From positions 1 to 9,119 of the forward strand of contig CASBQH010000426.1 of NCBI GenBank assembly GCA_949127695.1: a stretch of DNA of 9,119 nucleotides, read 5' to 3'. Under the pieces are notes generated by a model. The model saw only the letters and a list, made by a program, of their open reading frames with translations, did no database searches and was not told where the DNA came from. The stretch's first letter is position 1. Every line of letters starts with the position of its first letter. The translations under genes were made by a program, and so were the position numbers. Shown here one piece after another: positions 5,723-9,119 of the stretch. The DNA comes from Synechococcales cyanobacterium PMM_0073. GTDB taxonomy: Bacteria > Cyanobacteriota > Cyanobacteriia > Elainellales > Elainellaceae.

Positions 5723-6607
5723 TCAGCTGCTAACCCCCGATCCTTGCCCTTTGGCGCAGAGATAGGGTGCAGCGACTTTCGCGACATTTACCTGCTGCAC
5801 TAGCGGCGCACAGCCCAGCCACTGCACCGAGAGCTGCGTGAAGGTTGTAGTGCAGCCGCTGACCCAAAACTCAGTGGGGACTGCCGTGCGGGTGCTTCTA
5901 AGCCCCAGCATTTCTAGCTCTTGAGCTGCGGCCTGCACCACATGCACCGCCGGATCGATCAGCCTGACGGTATGCGGCACAATCGAGCGAATCACCGGAG
6001 CCAAATGCGGGTAGTGCGTGCAGCCATAGATCAGCGTATCAATCTGCTGTTCTAGAAGCGGCGTTAAATAGGTTTGGGCGACTTGTCGGGTATAGTCATC
6101 GTGAATCCGATTGGTTTCGACCAGCGGCACAAATTCTGGACAGCCGATCTGCCAGACCTGAGCTGTCGGGTCAATTTCCTGGATCGCCTGACGATAGGCG
6201 TTGCTAGCGGCTGTGGCGGGTGTGGCAATCACGCCAATTCGCCGCCCCACCCGGACTGCGGCTCTGGCACCGGGCAGCAGCACGCCTAAAATTGGCAGAT
6301 CAAACTCAGAGCGCACCTGCTCTAGCGCCAGCGCCGAGCCAGTGCTGCAAGCCATGATCACCATCTTGACGTTTTGCAGCCGCATCCAGTGCAGAATTTC
6401 GCGTACGTACTGCAAAATCTCTGGCTGTGAGCGAATGCCGTAGGGCAACCGCGCCGTATCGCCAAAGTAGATCACCGATTCGTTGGGCAGCTGGCGATAG
6501 AGCTCTCGCAGCACGGTTAAGCCGCCCGCGCCGCTGTCAAACACGCCAATTTTGGCGCGCTGTGGTTCGCTGGCTGGCCGGATTGGGTCGGGGAAAAGTG
6601 CATTCAT
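5723..6607 (-). CDS. murI: Glutamate racemase
   Basis: Cofactor-independent cytosolic enzyme that converts L-glutamate to D-glutamate for peptidoglycan. From the chosen ATG at 6607 the protein has 294 residues. Visible motifs are GVFDSGAGGLTV (residues 21-32, base-binding Asp24), YFGDTARLPYG (47-57), MACSTGSA with the first catalytic Cys at 87, PEFVPLVE (157-164) and YGCTHYPHL with the second catalytic Cys at 196 and His198. The usual first-cysteine motif is ACNT; here it is ACST, through an AGC codon where AAC would give Asn. An in-frame ATG pair at 6646 would add 13 residues. I prefer 6607 because MurI normally begins close to the GVFDSG motif, but no Shine-Dalgarno sequence decides it. The spacer to the antiporter gene suggests its own promoter. 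Confidence 0.93.
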   Translation of the reverse strand: MNALFPDPIRPASEPQRAKIGVFDSGAGGLTVLRELYRQLPNESVIYFGDTARLPYGIRSQPEILQYVREILHWMRLQNVKMVIMACSTGSALALEQVRSEFDLPILGVLLPGARAAVRVGRRIGVIATPATAASNAYRQAIQEIDPTAQVWQIGCPEFVPLVETNRIHDDYTRQVAQTYLTPLLEQQIDTLIYGCTHYPHLAPVIRSIVPHTVRLIDPAVHVVQAAAQELEMLGLRSTRTAVPTEFWVSGCTTTFTQLSVQWLGCAPLVQQVNVAKVAAPYLCAKGQGSGVSS

Positions 6608-6902
6608 AGAAGTCAAATTAAAGAATCTGGATATCAATCGCATCATTAACAGGCAAAAACGGCATTAGCCGCCAGCGCTAGCCCATCGCCTTTCAGTAGC
6701 GGGAAGCCTCCAGATCGGCCAAGAATGCGATTGATCGAGACTGATCCAGACTGATCCAGACGGGGGTCATTGCGAACATTCCTCAAAAGTTTGCTCATCG
6801 TACTGTCTAATTTCAATTCTGGACAGCACAATCTGAAGAATTTTCCCTCTTACGCATGACTTACCCATGACTGATTGGGATGCCCCCTGAGCCGCTCAGC
6901 CT
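6608..6902. other. Spacer between the antiporter gene and murI
   Basis: No convincing gene. Just after the antiporter stop there is a short CTGAG-CCG-CTCAG hairpin (6887-6899) without a T tract, so at best a weak terminator. CATGACT is repeated directly about 13 bp apart near 6855-6875, and a 10-bp tandem repeat lies at 6731-6760. The murI promoter should be here, but no strong box is evident. Confidence 0.5.
6731..6760. repeat. 10-bp tandem repeat, two perfect copies and one degenerate
   Basis: CTGATCCAGA is repeated at 6741-6750 and 6751-6760, preceded by the related TTGATCGAGA (6731-6740, two mismatches). It lies about 125-155 bp upstream of the murI start. Function unknown. Confidence 0.8.
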
Positions 6903-8318
6903 TCAGCCCGTCTCTTGCACCGCAGCTGGGGCTGATTGAAACACCACGCGCAGCAGGGGAGGAGCCACAAACGTGGTGAGAATCACCATCACAATAATTG
7001 CAGCTTCTAGAGATTTGGGCAAAATTCCAGTCGCCGAACCTACTCCCGCAAACACCAGCCCCACCTCGCCGCGCGGTATCATGCCGACGCCAATCGCCCA
7101 GCGGTTGATATCGGGCTGCCCAAATACCGCCAAGCCCGTCACCACTTTGCCCACAATGGCCACCACCACCAAGAACGCTGCCATAATCAAGCCTTCGCGG
7201 TTGGCTGGATCAAACGGGTTTAAGACGCTGACGTCTGTTTTGGCTCCCACCACCACAAAGAAAATCGGCACGAGCATGTCGGCAATCGGCAGAATTTGCT
7301 CCTCGATCTCTTTATGCTTTTCGGTCTCAGCCAGCACCAGCCCAGCAGCAAACGCGCCTAAAATCGCCTCTAGCTGAATGACTGCGCCAATATAGGCCAG
7401 CACAAAGGCAAAAATTAGTGAGGCAATTAACAGCTGCCCGCGGGTCTCCATCCGGTTCACCATCGCCACAAAGTAAGGGCTGAGGAATCGACCCAGCAAG
7501 ATTGAGCCAATCAGAAACACCGCAGCGCTCACCACCAGATAGATCACGTTGCCAATCTCGACTTCGCCAGTTTTGGCCAGGTTGGCCACAACTGCCAGCA
7601 CGATAATGCCCAGAATATCGTCTAAGACAGCGGCTCCAATAATAATCTGGCCTTCGCGGGAGCTGAGCTGCTGGAGTTCGGCCAGCACTTTGGCCGTAAT
7701 GCCAATGCTCGTGGCCGTCAGGGCAGCTCCGGCAAACACAGCAGGCACAGTCGCGACATGAAAGATTGCAATGAGTCCGGCAGTGCCGGCGGCAAACGGC
7801 ACGACCACGCCAATCACGGCTACCACCGCCGCCTGCGGCCCGACCCGAATCAGCTCCTTCAGATTAGACTCTAGGCCAATTTCAAACAGCAGAATAATCA
7901 CGCCCATCTCAGACAGAATTGAGATCACTTCACTCAGCGACTCTGCCACCTGCGGCGTTAATTCGGGCGTTAGGCCAGCAGTACCCTGCAACAGCTGGAG
8001 CACCCAGGCTTCGCTGCCGCCCAAACCACCCTCTGAAAAAACCAGCAGGTTGAGTACCGAGATCCCAATAATCACACCGCCCACTAGCTCGCCTAGCACC
8101 GTCGGCAGATTGATCCGGGCGCAGATCTCACCCACGAGCTTCGAGGCGAAGTAGATAATCACCAGACTCAACAGCGTGCCTTCTAGCACCAGCGATCCGG
8201 TCTGGGGGGCAGCCTCAGCCAATAGCAGATAGCCCTGCTGGCTGAAATCGGGGAAAGACATTGGTAAAAACAACAGACTCCAGGGGCTCAGATTGATCAT
8301 GCCGGTCGCAAAACTCAT
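6903..8318 (-). CDS. nhaS3: Cation/proton antiporter, CPA2 family (NhaS3/NapA-like)
   Basis: About 471 residues from the ATG at 8318, with some twelve hydrophobic segments and no C-terminal regulatory domain. Seen in order: a hydrophobic start ending in LLLAEAAP; LPTVLGELVGGVIIG (residues 71-85); LLFEIGLESNL (143-153); LTATSIGITAKVLAEL (201-216); VLDDILGII (231-239), whose paired Asp233-Asp234 is the ion-binding pair typical of NapA/NhaA-type exchangers; FFVVVGAKTD (353-362); and MIPRGEVGLVF (413-423). The whole resembles Synechocystis NhaS3, a thylakoid Na+/H+ antiporter, but the exact orthologue and the ion (Na+ or K+) are inferred. The frame opens at a TTG at 8342. ATGs at 8318, 8300 and 8261 are possible starts, and 8318 is my choice, with no clear Shine-Dalgarno sequence. 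It follows the amidase gene at about 110 bp on the same strand. Confidence 0.9.
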   Translation of the reverse strand: MSFATGMINLSPWSLLFLPMSFPDFSQQGYLLLAEAAPQTGSLVLEGTLLSLVIIYFASKLVGEICARINLPTVLGELVGGVIIGISVLNLLVFSEGGLGGSEAWVLQLLQGTAGLTPELTPQVAESLSEVISILSEMGVIILLFEIGLESNLKELIRVGPQAAVVAVIGVVVPFAAGTAGLIAIFHVATVPAVFAGAALTATSIGITAKVLAELQQLSSREGQIIIGAAVLDDILGIIVLAVVANLAKTGEVEIGNVIYLVVSAAVFLIGSILLGRFLSPYFVAMVNRMETRGQLLIASLIFAFVLAYIGAVIQLEAILGAFAAGLVLAETEKHKEIEEQILPIADMLVPIFFVVVGAKTDVSVLNPFDPANREGLIMAAFLVVVAIVGKVVTGLAVFGQPDINRWAIGVGMIPRGEVGLVFAGVGSATGILPKSLEAAIIVMVILTTFVAPPLLRVVFQSAPAAVQETG

Positions 8319-8426
8319 CCTGTCTACTCTACATGCTCTCAATCGCTTAAAGGAGTAGTCTCTAGAGCAGATTTAAACAAAACAGTTTGGGGAAAGTATA
8401 GAGAAAGCAATCCGAATCTAGCGAGC

Positions 8427-9119
8427 CTAGTCAAACACCCGATGCTTCAAGCTGGGCATCTGACGCCGCACCTGCTCCAATCGCGATGGCTCAATTGAGG
8501 CCAAGGCCAAACCGGGCTGTTCACCCGCATCAGCCAGCACCATTCCCCAAGGATCAATAATTAAGGCATGGCCATGCGACTGCCGCCGCGCATTATGTCG
8601 CCCAGTTTGAGCCGGGGCAATCACATAGCAGGTGTTTTCAATGGCGCGAGCCTGGAGCAGCACCTGCCAGTGATCTTTGCCGGTATAGGCCGTAAAAGCC
8701 GCCGGAATGATCAGCACCTCGGCTCCCATCTGCGACAGGTGGCGGTAGAGTTCGGGGAAGCGCACGTCATAGCAGACCGACAGCCCCAGATGCCCTAAGT
8801 CTTTGGAGGGATAGACGGGCGGCAGATGTAGCCCTGCCACCACAGATTGCGACTCTTGATAGGTGTTGCCATCGGGTAAGTCAACATCAAATAGATGCAC
8901 TTTCTCATAGCGGGCTAGCTCTTCGCCGCTCGTACCCACCAGCAGCGCTGTATTGTGAACCTTGCCATCTGGGGTTGGTACTGGAAAGCCGCCGCCTAGC
9001 AGCGTGATTTGATAGCGCTGTGCCATTGTCTTCAGAAATTTTTCGCTGCGGTCGGCAATCTCTGTCGCTTGGGCAATTTTGGCCGCTTCGTCGCCTAGAA
9101 ACGAGAAGTTCTCGGGCAG
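8427..9119 (-). CDS. Nitrilase-superfamily amidase (Nit1/Nit2-like), N-terminus cut by window edge
   Basis: The frame is open from the right edge to TAG at 8427, giving 230 visible residues. The ATG at 9026 is internal: coding sequence clearly continues upstream of it. The catalytic triad is complete. Glu is at visible residue 3 in LPENFSFLG, Lys at 73 in YEKVHLFDVDLPDGNTY, and Cys at 116 in GLSVCYDVRFPELYR. HWQVLLQARAIENTCYV, HALIIDPWG and PSLKHR complete a typical single-domain carbon-nitrogen hydrolase. The LFDVDLPDGNTY signature points to the Nit1/Nit2 branch: deaminated glutathione amidase, which is metabolite repair, or omega-amidase acting on alpha-ketoglutaramate. Sequence alone does not settle which. 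About 40-45 N-terminal residues are probably missing. It is upstream of the antiporter gene on the same strand with 108 bp between them, so co-transcription is possible but not shown. Confidence 0.92.
   Translation of the reverse strand: MPENFSFLGDEAAKIAQATEIADRSEKFLKTMAQRYQITLLGGGFPVPTPDGKVHNTALLVGTSGEELARYEKVHLFDVDLPDGNTYQESQSVVAGLHLPPVYPSKDLGHLGLSVCYDVRFPELYRHLSQMGAEVLIIPAAFTAYTGKDHWQVLLQARAIENTCYVIAPAQTGRHNARRQSHGHALIIDPWGMVLADAGEQPGLALASIEPSRLEQVRRQMPSLKHRVFD

Noticed and set aside
6646..6831. 61-residue minus-strand frame ending in TAATG at an upstream in-frame murI ATG
   Set aside because: It looks like translational coupling, but the frame starts at TTG, has no ribosome site and runs through the 10-bp tandem repeats. 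It encodes no recognisable fold, so it is probably spacer.
6973..8154. Several plus-strand frames rich in Thr, Pro and Ser across the antiporter gene
   Set aside because: They are antisense to a strongly supported antiporter, and their composition is what the reverse complement of hydrophobic codons gives.

Overview
The window is cyanobacterial chromosome. It holds a long-chain prenyl diphosphate synthase of the plastoquinone side-chain type beside glutamate racemase (murI), an NhaS3-like cation/proton antiporter, and a pair of genes that I read as the cyanobacteria-restricted developmental regulators hetZ and patU. GC content looks moderate (mid-50s per cent, judged by eye). By eye I find no copy of the HIP1 octamer GCGATCGC, which many cyanobacteria carry about once per kilobase. 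A hetZ-patU pair is mostly known from filamentous lineages, so a filamentous or Leptolyngbya-like cyanobacterium is a reasonable inference, not a proof.

Layout: nearly everything lies on the minus strand. From the right edge leftwards come a nitrilase-superfamily amidase cut by the window end (8427-9119), a CPA2 cation/proton antiporter (6903-8318), a 295-bp spacer with short tandem repeats, murI (5723-6607), a long gene-poor region (4909-5722) and the prenyl synthase sds (3937-4908). Inside that gene-poor region, on the plus strand, sits an untracked 33-residue single-pass membrane protein (5471-5572) with its own promoter-like box and a good intrinsic terminator.

To the left of sds, and convergent with it, is an unrecognised 155-residue protein on the plus strand (3456-3923). 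It diverges from the hetZ-patU unit (3185 down to 1076) across a 270-bp region full of inverted and direct repeats. hetZ and patU overlap, which suggests translational coupling. A transglutaminase-fold membrane protein (DUF3488/TgpA type, 943 down to 1) follows on the same strand and runs off the left edge.

How they work together: murI supplies D-glutamate for peptidoglycan, and sds supplies the C40-C50 tail of plastoquinone and related quinones. The antiporter handles Na+ or K+ against H+, and the amidase is probably a metabolite-repair or omega-amidase enzyme. hetZ and patU are regulatory. I see no CRISPR array, insertion sequence, tRNA, rRNA or phage gene. The least explained parts are the small membrane protein with its structured upstream region, the repeat-rich hetZ control region with its unknown divergent partner, and an unusual Asn-to-Ser change beside the catalytic cysteine of MurI.
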